DNA from: Pseudovibrio ascidiaceicola
Lineage (GTDB): Bacteria; Pseudomonadota; Alphaproteobacteria; Rhizobiales; Stappiaceae
DNA length: 64,000 nt
NCBI RefSeq assembly: GCF_900114245.1
Contig: NZ_FOSK01000014.1
Coordinates: 62,001-126,000 of the forward strand
Direction of reading: 5' to 3'
The notes below the pieces were generated by a model. It was not told the DNA's origin. It saw only the letters and a list, made by a program, of their open reading frames with translations, and made no database searches. Positions 7,847 to 15,878 of the stretch are shown in pieces. The position numbers and the translations under genes are program-made. The stretch's first letter is position 1; each line of letters begins with the position of its first letter.

Positions 7847-9202
7847 ATGAGTAAATTGCGTAGTTATGCATTGGGTCTTGCAGCTGCCACAGCATTGGCC
7901 GGGCCAGCGATGGCAACCGACGTCACAATCACTTGCCGTTGTGTGGAAGGCGGCGTGAACAGTGCAGCGGCCGTCTGGCTGAAGACAAGCGTCATTCCTG
8001 GCTTTGAAACCATGATGAAAGCCACGGGCAAAGACGTAAATGTAATTTTTAAAGAGTTTGCCGGAAAAGACGAGCAGCTGACACAACAGCTTGCATTGGA
8101 CTTCTCAACCGGTGCAGGCGCGGACGTATCATCGTTCGACGGCTTCCTTATTCCAAACTTCGTAGACGCAGGCCTGCTGAAGCCATTGGAAGAGGTTGCT
8201 GGCGCAGAAGTGAACCAGTGGGAAGGCTGGTCTCACATTTCTGAAGGCTCCAAAGAGCTGATGTCCTACGGCGGCAAGGCCTACGGTATCGCGCTTGGCA
8301 CTGACAGCCGCATGATCTTTGTGCGCAAAGACATCTTCGCGCAGGCCGGCATTGATGCGGATACATGGCAGCCAACATCCTGGAAAGACGTTCTGGATGC
8401 GGCACGCACCATCAAGAAGGCAATGCCTAAATCCGCTCCGCTTCAGCTAAATGCGGGCGTTTCCATGGGCGAAGCAACCACCATGCAGGGCTACTGGATG
8501 GCCATTCTCGGCACCGGCGAAGGCATGCTGGACGAGAACGGTAAGTGGATCGTCTCCTCACAAGGCATTCTCGATACGCTGAACCTCTACAAAACCATCT
8601 ATGTTGATGAAAAGCTTGGCGACAAACGCGCACAGCTGCTTGGTGATGGCCGTAACCGGACTTTCGCAAACTTCCGTGATGGCAAAACAGCCATGCTGGT
8701 TGAAGGCGACTGGTTCTACCGCTCAGTCACCAAGCCGGGCGCTGAATTTGAAGTCAAAGACCGCGACGTCAACATGACTTGGAAGAAGATGCCAGCTCAG
8801 GAGCCAGGCAAAGGTTTCCGTGGTCAGGACTTCGTGACCATGTCCGGTGGTACGGGTTTTGTGATCAATCCAAACTCCAAAGCTCCAAAAGAGTCCTGGG
8901 CTCTGCTGTCCTACATGAACTCCAAAGAGCAGCTCGATGCATTCCAGGCGATCAACCCGCGTGTTCGTATTCGTGATGATGTCTGGATCCCGAACTCTGA
9001 CTTCCTGACAGAAACCTCTCAGACACTTCTGCCATTGACCACAGCTCGTCCAAACAACGCCTACTACAACAAAGTTTCTGTTGCAGTGCAGCGTATGACA
9101 GAAGCCGTTGTCTCCGGTGAACAGACACCAGAACAGGCAATGGCGCAGTACAAATCTGACGTCACCGCCATTGTTGGTGAAGAAAACACCGTCAGCAAAT
9201 AA
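7847..9202 (+). CDS. Carbohydrate ABC transporter, extracellular solute-binding protein (family 1)
   Basis: 451 aa. Residues 1-23 are a signal peptide (cleavage after GPAMA), so the protein is periplasmic. The rest fits family 1 sugar-binding proteins: an early DEQLTQQLALDFSTGAGADV segment, then YGIALGTDSRMIFVRKDIF and a C-terminal helical region. A GGGGGG run upstream marks the ribosome site and supports this ATG. It is the first gene of the LacI-controlled operon and delivers substrate to the two permeases that follow. The substrate is unknown; with the linked IolE-like and Gfo/Idh/MocA enzymes a sugar, polyol or glycoside is expected. Confidence 0.92.
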   Translation: MSKLRSYALGLAAATALAGPAMATDVTITCRCVEGGVNSAAAVWLKTSVIPGFETMMKATGKDVNVIFKEFAGKDEQLTQQLALDFSTGAGADVSSFDGFLIPNFVDAGLLKPLEEVAGAEVNQWEGWSHISEGSKELMSYGGKAYGIALGTDSRMIFVRKDIFAQAGIDADTWQPTSWKDVLDAARTIKKAMPKSAPLQLNAGVSMGEATTMQGYWMAILGTGEGMLDENGKWIVSSQGILDTLNLYKTIYVDEKLGDKRAQLLGDGRNRTFANFRDGKTAMLVEGDWFYRSVTKPGAEFEVKDRDVNMTWKKMPAQEPGKGFRGQDFVTMSGGTGFVINPNSKAPKESWALLSYMNSKEQLDAFQAINPRVRIRDDVWIPNSDFLTETSQTLLPLTTARPNNAYYNKVSVAVQRMTEAVVSGEQTPEQAMAQYKSDVTAIVGEENTVSK

Positions 9203-9223
9203 GGCTCACGCCAACTCCGGAGC

Positions 9224-9248
9224 GGGGCGCGCTCATCTTGCGCGCCCT
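9224..9248 (+). promoter_or_regulatory. Intercistronic GC-rich hairpin after the binding-protein gene
   Basis: GGGCGCGC (9225-9232) pairs with GCGCGCCC (9240-9247) around a 7-nt loop, with a flanking G-T pair. There is no T-run. Such hairpins commonly keep the binding-protein mRNA more abundant than the permease mRNA. Confidence 0.55.
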
Positions 9249-9302
9249 TATCCTCTCCCTGATCTTCCGATCCAGTAATCTCCCTTCTTGGGAAGGTGTA
9301 TT

Positions 9303-10211
9303 TTGAAGAACTTCTCTTTGTTGTCTGTGCGCGCGGGAACGCTGTTTTTCTCGCCCGCTGCGGCTCTTGTCGGCGCATTTGTGATCGTCCCTTTCTTCTG
9401 GGTGATCTTTGTCTCCTTCACCAACAGAACTCTGCTTGGTAAAACAGCTCTCAACCCCGAATTTGTCGGGTTTGATAATTACGTCGCCCTGTTCAACATG
9501 GAAACGTTCTTCACACGAGGCCAGTTTGGGTTCTCGCTCATTCTTACAATTCAGTTTGTGCTGCTCTCCGCTCTTATCGGGCAGGCGCTGCTGGGTATGA
9601 TCCTCGCGTGGTTGCTGCAATCAACACCCAAATACGTCAAGGTTTTCTCTGAATCTGCCGTCATCGTGGCTTGGATTCTGCCAGAAGTCGTAATCGGTTT
9701 CGCCTGGTTCGCCTTCCTTGATTACGACAACGGCACCTTGAATATGCTGACAACAGCACTCGGGCTGGAGCCGGGAGACTGGTTGCTGGACAATCCGTTC
9801 TGGGTGATCGTGTTCTTCAACACCTGGCGCGGTGCAGCGTTCTCCATGATGCTGTTCAACTCCGCGTTTGCCTCTCTTCCGCCAAGCTATTTTCAGGCCG
9901 CTGATGTTGCTGGCGCGACGTCTTTCCAAAAATTCAAAGACATCGCCTTGCCGCTCATCAAAGGGCACGTGGTGACAGATCTGATCCTCATCACCATGTG
10001 GACGTTCAACGTGTTTACCCCGTTCCTGCTGACACAAGGCGGCCCGTCATACCGCACCGAATTGCTGTCCATCTACACGTATCGCGTCGCCTTTAAAGAC
10101 TTTGAGTTTGGCAAAGGGGCCGCCGTTGGCGTGGTCATCATGTTGATCAACCTTGCCTTTGCTCTGTTCTATCTGCGCATCGCAAAACAGAAACATAAGG
10201 GAGCGGAATAA
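9303..10211 (+). CDS. Carbohydrate ABC transporter permease (first subunit, MalF-type)
   Basis: 302 aa, about six membrane segments. The EAA loop that docks with the ATPase is visible near residue 199 (AADVAGATSFQKFKDIALPL). The preferred start is TTG 9303, because GGAAGG lies six bases upstream; an earlier in-frame TTG at 9288 has no ribosome site. The stop overlaps the start of the next permease by one base (TAATG), indicating translational coupling. It forms the channel together with the second permease. Confidence 0.9.
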   Translation: MKNFSLLSVRAGTLFFSPAAALVGAFVIVPFFWVIFVSFTNRTLLGKTALNPEFVGFDNYVALFNMETFFTRGQFGFSLILTIQFVLLSALIGQALLGMILAWLLQSTPKYVKVFSESAVIVAWILPEVVIGFAWFAFLDYDNGTLNMLTTALGLEPGDWLLDNPFWVIVFFNTWRGAAFSMMLFNSAFASLPPSYFQAADVAGATSFQKFKDIALPLIKGHVVTDLILITMWTFNVFTPFLLTQGGPSYRTELLSIYTYRVAFKDFEFGKGAAVGVVIMLINLAFALFYLRIAKQKHKGAE

Positions 10212-11041
10212 TGACCCTCTCATTCCAGCAAATTCTGTCTCGTATCAGCTTCTCTGTTCTTGCAGCCCTGATCGGCATCTGCTTTGCCTTGCCTTTGATC
10301 TGGTTCCTGTTCGCTCCCTTCAACGCGCGGGCAGAACTCGGACTGGAAATTCCAAGTCCGTTTACGCTGAAAAACTTCTTCACCGTCTTTGAAAACACCT
10401 TCGCAATGCGCGGATTGCTGAACTCGTTCATCCAAAGCATTGGCGGCGTGGTTCTTGTCGGTTTCGCAGCGACTTTGGCAGCCTATGCTTTGTCACGCTC
10501 GGACATTCCCGGCAAAAAAAGCATCACATACCTGTTGCTGCTTTTCTCCTCCGTGGTGTCTGGCAGTGCGGCAATGGTTCCAATCTTCCTGATCGTCTCC
10601 AAGCTCGGCCTCATCGATACCCATGTCGCTGTAATCCTTGTCTTTGCTGGCGGTCTGCTGCCAACAGCCATGTTCATCCTGCGCGACTTTATCGACGGTA
10701 TCCCCAAGTCCTACGAGGAAAGCGCGATGGTCGCCGGGGCGTCCTCCATGCAGGCTTTCCGTGATGTGGCTCTGCCAGTCATCCGTCCGGGCATCGTGGT
10801 TGTTGTGGTCTGGGCCTTCGTGAATATCTGGGGCAGCTTCCTGATCCCGTTCATTCTGCTGCGCTCTGACGAGTTGATGCCTGCTTCTGTGGCCATCTAC
10901 TCCTTCTATTCTGAAGCTGGAACGCCAATCGTTACGCTGCTTGCAGCCTATGCGCTGATCTACTCGTTCCCTGTCATCTCTCTCTATCTGTTCGTAAACT
11001 GGAAGTTTGGTTTCCGGTTCTTCGGCGGCATTAAAGCATAA
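10211..11041 (+). CDS. Carbohydrate ABC transporter permease (second subunit, MalG-type)
   Basis: 276 aa, about six membrane segments. The EAA motif is at about residue 171 (ESAMVAGASSMQAFRDVALP), as expected for MalG-type subunits, which also end shortly after the last helix. The ATG overlaps the upstream stop codon. Partner of the preceding permease and of the ATPase that starts 15 bases downstream. Confidence 0.92.
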   Translation: MTLSFQQILSRISFSVLAALIGICFALPLIWFLFAPFNARAELGLEIPSPFTLKNFFTVFENTFAMRGLLNSFIQSIGGVVLVGFAATLAAYALSRSDIPGKKSITYLLLLFSSVVSGSAAMVPIFLIVSKLGLIDTHVAVILVFAGGLLPTAMFILRDFIDGIPKSYEESAMVAGASSMQAFRDVALPVIRPGIVVVVVWAFVNIWGSFLIPFILLRSDELMPASVAIYSFYSEAGTPIVTLLAAYALIYSFPVISLYLFVNWKFGFRFFGGIKA

Positions 11042-11055
11042 TCGGAAGAACAAAA

Positions 11056-12156
11056 ATGGCTTCTATCTCCTTTCAAAACGTCACCAAGTCTTTCGGCGAT
11101 TTTAATGCAGTCTCCAATGCCAGCTTTGAGATCAATGACGGCGAGTTCATCTGCCTGCTTGGCCCTTCCGGATGCGGGAAAACCACCAGCTTGCGCATGA
11201 TTGCAGGGCTGGAAACACCAACCAGTGGCCGCATCTATATCGGTGATAAAGATGTAACTGGCCTGCATCCCCGCGACCGCAAAATCTCCATGGTGTTTCA
11301 GGATTACGCACTCTACCCGCACATGAACATCAGCCAGAACATCGCTTATCCGCTAAAAGTTCGTGGTGAGAATGAAGCAACCCGCGGCGAACGTGCGCAG
11401 GAAGTCGCTGATGTTCTCAAGATCGGCCATCTTCTAGATCGTTTGCCAGCGCAGATTTCAGGTGGTCAGCAACAGCGCACGTCACTTGCTCGTGCACTGG
11501 TCAACCCAAGTCAGGTCTACCTGTTTGATGAGCCGCTCTCCAACCTTGATGCAAAACTGCGTCTGGAAGCACGCGGCTTCCTACACCACCTGCAACACAG
11601 CATGGGCATGACCTCGGTTTACGTCACACACGATCAGGCCGAAGCCATGGCACTCGCCACCCGCGTTGCGGTTATGGATCAGGGACGGATCGTTCAGTTC
11701 GCAACCCCAATGGAAATCTACCGCAAGCCAGCAACTACCTTTGTGGCAAATTTCGTCGGCAACCCGCCTATGAACCTTTTGCCAGTGGAAGCAATGGTGG
11801 AAGACAACAGGCTGAAGGTCAAAGCTGACGGTCTGGATGTTGCAGACATCCCAATGCAGCGCTCCTTTGCAGAAGCTGTTGCCAACAACCCCAACATCAC
11901 ACTGGGTGTCCGTCCAGAGCACCTGCGTGCAACAGCAGAAGCTGAAAACGTGGTACGTGGCAAGCTGTTCGCCAATGAAAACATGGGCGCGGAAAAGCTT
12001 GTCACCATTGAACGCCCGGATGCTGCTCGCTTCACAGCCCGCATCTTCACAGATGACGACATCATCCTGTCAGAGGATGTGGCTCTCGGCTTCTCCAGTC
12101 AGCACATCTCGCTGTTTGATACCGACGGAAACAGATTGGCACTGGACGATGAGTGA
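11056..12156 (+). CDS. Carbohydrate ABC transporter ATP-binding protein (UgpC/MalK type)
   Basis: 366 aa, cytoplasmic. Walker A GPSGCGKTT near residues 36-44, Q-loop MVFQDYALYPHM, signature SGGQQQR near 135, Walker B YLFDEP near 155 and the switch VTHDQAEA. The last 130 residues are the TOBE-type regulatory region of the MalK/UgpC group. It powers uptake by the two upstream permeases. The signature reads QQQRTSLARAL, where QQRVALARAL is more usual, still consistent with function. Its end overlaps the next gene by 8 bases. Confidence 0.93.
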   Translation: MASISFQNVTKSFGDFNAVSNASFEINDGEFICLLGPSGCGKTTSLRMIAGLETPTSGRIYIGDKDVTGLHPRDRKISMVFQDYALYPHMNISQNIAYPLKVRGENEATRGERAQEVADVLKIGHLLDRLPAQISGGQQQRTSLARALVNPSQVYLFDEPLSNLDAKLRLEARGFLHHLQHSMGMTSVYVTHDQAEAMALATRVAVMDQGRIVQFATPMEIYRKPATTFVANFVGNPPMNLLPVEAMVEDNRLKVKADGLDVADIPMQRSFAEAVANNPNITLGVRPEHLRATAEAENVVRGKLFANENMGAEKLVTIERPDAARFTARIFTDDDIILSEDVALGFSSQHISLFDTDGNRLALDDE

Positions 12157-13573
12157 CACTCTGGACCACCTCAAATTACAGCACCACATCACGAAGGCGG
12201 ATCAGACAGCTGATCCGTACTTCTATCTGGAATTTGAGGTGCCGGAAGGAACGACACGTTTCGACGTGTCGCTGAATTACCCCAAGGCTAAGGATTGTAT
12301 CATCGATCTTGGATGCCTTGATCCCGAGATCACGCCGTTTCCGGCAATCTCGGGGTTTCGTGGCTGGAGCGGGGGCGCCCGCGACAGCTTTTTCATCGCA
12401 CTGGATGACGCCACACCGGGCTACGTGCACGGCCAGATTGAACCGGGTAAATGGCAGATCATCCTGGGTCTTTATAAAGTGCCGGAAAATGGTGCGGATG
12501 TTGAGCTCACCATCTCCTTCGATCAGGCACCCAGAAAGCTTGCACCACAGCCCGTCACACCCAATCCGGTGCGCCAAGGGGCAGGGTGGTACAAGGGAGA
12601 TCTGCACTGCCACACCTTTCATTCCGATGCACGCGGCGCGCCTGAGCTGCTCCACGCAGCTGCGAAACAGGCAGGACTGGACTTTCTGGCCATCGCAGAT
12701 CACAACACCACCACCCAGCGCAGATACTTCCATCCGCACTCCTCGCAAGACCTTGTCTTTGTAAGAGGCATGGAGGTCACCACGGCAGTCGGTCACGCCA
12801 ATGTATTCGGCATCGATGACTGGCTCGACTTCCGCATGACGAAACCAGACCACGCCCACATCGTCGCCAAAGCGGCCCATGACCGCGGTGGTCTGTTCTC
12901 TATCAATCACGACAAACCGCCGATCGACTGGACTTACGAGCTGCCAGAGACCGACTGCATGGAAGTCTGGCAATCTGCATGGCTCATGTATAATTGGGTG
13001 TCACTGGCACGCTATCAGAAGCGCCTGAGCGATGGACATCAGATTTCCCTTGTTGGCGGCAGCGACTACCATCAGCCTGACCGGCTCTTACCAGAAGGGC
13101 CGCTCGTGCTCGCCCGCCCGACAACAGTGCTCTGGCTGGACGAACTCAGCGAGCAAGCGGTGCTGAGCGCTATGAAAGCTGGGCTTGGATATGTGACCGA
13201 AGGGCCAGACGGTCCGCACCTGTCGCTCACCTCCGGCTTGGCGCGAATGGGCGAGGCAGTGTCCAAGGATACCTCAAACTTCTCCGTACACATCAAGGGC
13301 GCCAAAGGGGATGTGTTGCGCTGGGTGGATGCAACAGGCTTGCGGAAAGAAGACGTCCTCACCGAAGACGAACAGCAGACTTCCTTCAATCAGCCAGTCA
13401 CAGGATTCCTGCGAACTGAGATCGTTGCGCGCGAAAACCACACAGAGCTGCTTGCAGAATTCCTGGGTGCATTCAAAGGCAAAAAGCTTCCTTTGGGGCT
13501 CACTGAGGAAGACATACTGGAACAGCCCATCATCCGGGCTCTTTCCAATCCAATATACATAGTAACGGAATAG
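12149..13573 (+). CDS. PHP-domain metallohydrolase, CehA/McbA family
   Basis: 474 aa. The first 140 residues look like a beta-rich domain, followed by the PHP domain: DLHCHTFHSDA near residue 151, IADHNTT near 182, GMEVTTAVGHANVFG, NHDKPP and GGSDYHQ near 304, supplying the metal-binding His, Asp and Glu set. CehA/McbA relatives hydrolyse phosphodiesters, carbamates or amides. The ATG overlaps the ATPase stop by 8 bases, which fixes the start and shows coupling. The same frame is open upstream inside the ATPase gene, but that part is out of phase with it and not coding. No signal peptide, so it acts on imported substrate in the cytoplasm. The bond it cuts is not known. Confidence 0.85.
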   Translation: MSDTLDHLKLQHHITKADQTADPYFYLEFEVPEGTTRFDVSLNYPKAKDCIIDLGCLDPEITPFPAISGFRGWSGGARDSFFIALDDATPGYVHGQIEPGKWQIILGLYKVPENGADVELTISFDQAPRKLAPQPVTPNPVRQGAGWYKGDLHCHTFHSDARGAPELLHAAAKQAGLDFLAIADHNTTTQRRYFHPHSSQDLVFVRGMEVTTAVGHANVFGIDDWLDFRMTKPDHAHIVAKAAHDRGGLFSINHDKPPIDWTYELPETDCMEVWQSAWLMYNWVSLARYQKRLSDGHQISLVGGSDYHQPDRLLPEGPLVLARPTTVLWLDELSEQAVLSAMKAGLGYVTEGPDGPHLSLTSGLARMGEAVSKDTSNFSVHIKGAKGDVLRWVDATGLRKEDVLTEDEQQTSFNQPVTGFLRTEIVARENHTELLAEFLGAFKGKKLPLGLTEEDILEQPIIRALSNPIYIVTE

Positions 13574-13584
13574 GACAGCACGGC

Positions 13585-14436
13585 ATGTTGATTGGGAATG
13601 CACCGTGTTCATGGGGCGTCTGTTATCCAACAGGCAACGCATACGCGCCAGAGGAATATCTGGCAGAGGTCGCAGGCGCAGGCTACCAAGGGACCGAACT
13701 TGGCCCGCTCGGCTACCTGCCAAAGGATATAGAGGTCATCAAGCCCATGCTGGCCCAGCATGATCTCACCCTGATCGGTGCAACTCATGTGCACACGTTC
13801 TCTCAGCCGGAAACCAGCGCCCGGTTTCATGAAGACATGCAAGCACAAGGTAAGCTCCTGTCATCGCTTGGCGCTAAGCATCTGGTGGTGATGGATGAAA
13901 GCAACGTCTACCCATCAAACCAGCTCGGTGTGATGACACGGGCTGCACGCAATCACATGTATGAGGACCTCACAAAGGCACATGCAATGCTTGCGGAGAC
14001 CTACGGTGTTGCGCTGAGTTTTCACCCCCACATCGGCACATGCGTTGAACTGGAAGCGCAGATTGATGATCTGCTGCAGAACACACCGCTCAACCTGTGC
14101 CTTGATACAGGCCATCATGCGTTTTGGGGGCAGGATCCACTCGCGTATATGCAGCGCAAGTGGGACCGCATTGACTACATGCATCTGAAAAACGTTGATC
14201 CAGCTGTGCGCACGCGCGTTCTGTCTGGCGAACTCAGCGTTCCTGCGTCTCTGGCTGCAGGTGTCATGTGCCCACTTGCAGATGGAGCCGTTGATATTGC
14301 GGCGGTTATGGATGTCCTGCGGGCAAGGGACTTCCGGGGACCAGTTGTTGTTGAGCAAGATATCGCTGAAAACGCAAGTGAAACACCTCTGGAACTCGCC
14401 CGCCGCAACTTCACCTATATTGCAAAACTCGCGTAA
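13585..14436 (+). CDS. Sugar phosphate isomerase/epimerase-like TIM barrel (IolE/xylose isomerase-like)
   Basis: 283 aa. The opening IGNAPCSWGV is typical of IolE, the inosose dehydratase, and its relatives. GYQGTELGPLGYLP, SFHPHIGTCVE, LCLDTGHHAFWG and HLKNVDP provide the conserved metal-binding Glu, His and Asp positions of AP-endonuclease-2-type barrels. It follows the PHP hydrolase by 11 bases in the same operon. The likely role is isomerisation or dehydration of a keto-sugar or inosose made by the neighbouring oxidoreductase. True IolE proteins are a little longer, so an exact reaction is not claimed. Confidence 0.85.
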   Translation: MLIGNAPCSWGVCYPTGNAYAPEEYLAEVAGAGYQGTELGPLGYLPKDIEVIKPMLAQHDLTLIGATHVHTFSQPETSARFHEDMQAQGKLLSSLGAKHLVVMDESNVYPSNQLGVMTRAARNHMYEDLTKAHAMLAETYGVALSFHPHIGTCVELEAQIDDLLQNTPLNLCLDTGHHAFWGQDPLAYMQRKWDRIDYMHLKNVDPAVRTRVLSGELSVPASLAAGVMCPLADGAVDIAAVMDVLRARDFRGPVVVEQDIAENASETPLELARRNFTYIAKLA

Positions 14437-14451
14437 GTCTGAGGAAGAACA

Positions 14452-15522
14452 ATGTCACTGTCCGTTGGAATTATTGGGCTGGGCGAAGTCGCTCAGTTGA
14501 TGCACCTGCCACTCCTTGCAGATGATAACCGGTTCACCATCTCGGCCATCAGCGATGTCTCCAACGAGCTTATGGAGTACATCGGAGACCGCTACGGTGT
14601 TGCAAAGGGCTATGCTGCGGCCTCAGACCTGATTGCGGACCGTTCACTGGATGCAATCTTTATTCTGACACCAGATCATTTGCATGCAGATCTCTTGTCA
14701 GAGGCGATGAAAGCCGGCAAGCACGTCTTCATCGAAAAGCCGGTCTGCCTCAATAAGCACCAGATACCAGCATTGTTGGAAGAACAAAAGCACTGCAGCA
14801 GTGTCGTGTTCGTCGGGTACATGCGCCGTTACTCCCGCAGCTTTCTGGCTTTGAAAGAGCGCATGCCCGATCTGGAAAACATCCGCCACGTTCGTATCCG
14901 CGATATCATCCGCGAAGCGCCATACTTCACCCGCCAGACGAGACCCGTCGTCCGCGGTAGCGACGTACCGCAGGAGCTTATCAAGGAAGGGCAACAACGC
15001 ACCTCGTCCATGCTCCGTGAGATCATGGGGCAGGACGCCCGCGAAGATCAGTTGCGCGCCTATCAGGTGCTGACCGGTTTATCCTCGCACAGCTTCTCTG
15101 CCATGCGTGATCTGCTCGGCATGCCAAAGGCTGTGAGCTACGCCAAGCAGCATGGCGGTGAGACGGTGATGGTCCTGTTTGATTATGGTCACTTCACAGC
15201 GCTGTACGAAGCTGTCATCTCAGACATTGCTGAGTTTGATGCAGGCATCGAAGTGTTGACCCAGCACGAGCGGTACCAGGTGACTTATGATACACCGTAC
15301 ATTCGTAATCTACCGACACAACTTAGTATCACACGATCAACCGATGAGCAGACCACCAAAGAGGTGATTGGCCCGTCCTATGAAGATCCGTTCCGGATTG
15401 AACTGGATGCTTTCTATAAAGCGATAAAGGACGGGGAGTTTTACGAAACAACGCTAACCGACGCAGCAAACGACTTAGCCTTGTTTGCCGAAGTTGGGCG
15501 AAAATTCTTGAATGAGAACTAA
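14452..15522 (+). CDS. Gfo/Idh/MocA-family oxidoreductase
   Basis: 356 aa. Rossmann motif GIIGLGEVAQ at residues 6-15, then the family's EKPVCLN near residue 95, which carries the conserved Lys of the active site. Family members oxidise sugars or inositols with NAD(P). It is the last gene of the LacI-controlled operon, 15 bases after the isomerase, with a GAGGAAG ribosome site. Together the two suggest an oxidise-then-isomerise route for the imported sugar. The substrate is unknown. Confidence 0.88.
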   Translation: MSLSVGIIGLGEVAQLMHLPLLADDNRFTISAISDVSNELMEYIGDRYGVAKGYAAASDLIADRSLDAIFILTPDHLHADLLSEAMKAGKHVFIEKPVCLNKHQIPALLEEQKHCSSVVFVGYMRRYSRSFLALKERMPDLENIRHVRIRDIIREAPYFTRQTRPVVRGSDVPQELIKEGQQRTSSMLREIMGQDAREDQLRAYQVLTGLSSHSFSAMRDLLGMPKAVSYAKQHGGETVMVLFDYGHFTALYEAVISDIAEFDAGIEVLTQHERYQVTYDTPYIRNLPTQLSITRSTDEQTTKEVIGPSYEDPFRIELDAFYKAIKDGEFYETTLTDAANDLALFAEVGRKFLNEN

Positions 15523-15878
15523 ATAAATAACTTGTTATAACAGTAGGTTATATAGCATTCCCGATTCATTTTATCAGGAGTGCTAGCTCATGTAGGCGTC
15601 TGCGTGCTCACATTTCAACGCAAACCAACGCAAACCAACGCAAAGCCGCTCACCGCCCAATTTACTGCGCATAAGGCACTCCATATTGCGTATTTAAATC
15701 TTGCCTCAAATACAGATTCAGGCTGTATCTAAACTTACATTAACTTAATCAAGTATCCGCAACGCATTTTTTAGCGAAAGACTTGAATTTTCCCATATCC
15801 GAAGCGCGACAACGCATAATTATGCGCAACGCAAATAGAGTGCGAAACAACAGTTTCACCGAACTTCGGAGTTTCCAA
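15523..15878 (+). other. Intergenic/leader region with a CAACGCA repeat cluster
   Basis: No gene is seen between the oxidoreductase stop and the preferred start of the giant protein. The region holds six copies of CAACGCA on the same strand and a weak imperfect dyad near 15553-15583. An in-frame TTG at 15783 would extend the giant protein by 32 residues but lacks a convincing ribosome site. Confidence 0.55.
15616..15645 (+). repeat. Tandem direct repeat, 10-bp unit x3
   Basis: CAACGCAAAC at 15616-15625 and 15626-15635, then CAACGCAAAG at 15636-15645. The core CAACGCA recurs at 15760, 15810 and 15827, all before the giant gene. Even spacing of about one helical turn in the tandem part suits a cooperatively binding regulator, but it could be simple repeat slippage. 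Confidence 0.75.

Noticed and set aside
12176-12973. 265-codon open frame on the reverse strand inside the PHP hydrolase gene
   Set aside because: Fully antisense to a gene with clear catalytic motifs; its translation shows no domain and it has no ribosome site of note.
15616-15645. Short tandem repeats considered as a CRISPR array
   Set aside because: Units are 10 bp and directly abutting, with no spacers and no cas genes nearby.
15783-15878. Upstream TTG start for the giant protein
   Set aside because: No ribosome site before it, and the CAACGCA copies run through this stretch; ATG 15879 has GGAG at ideal spacing.
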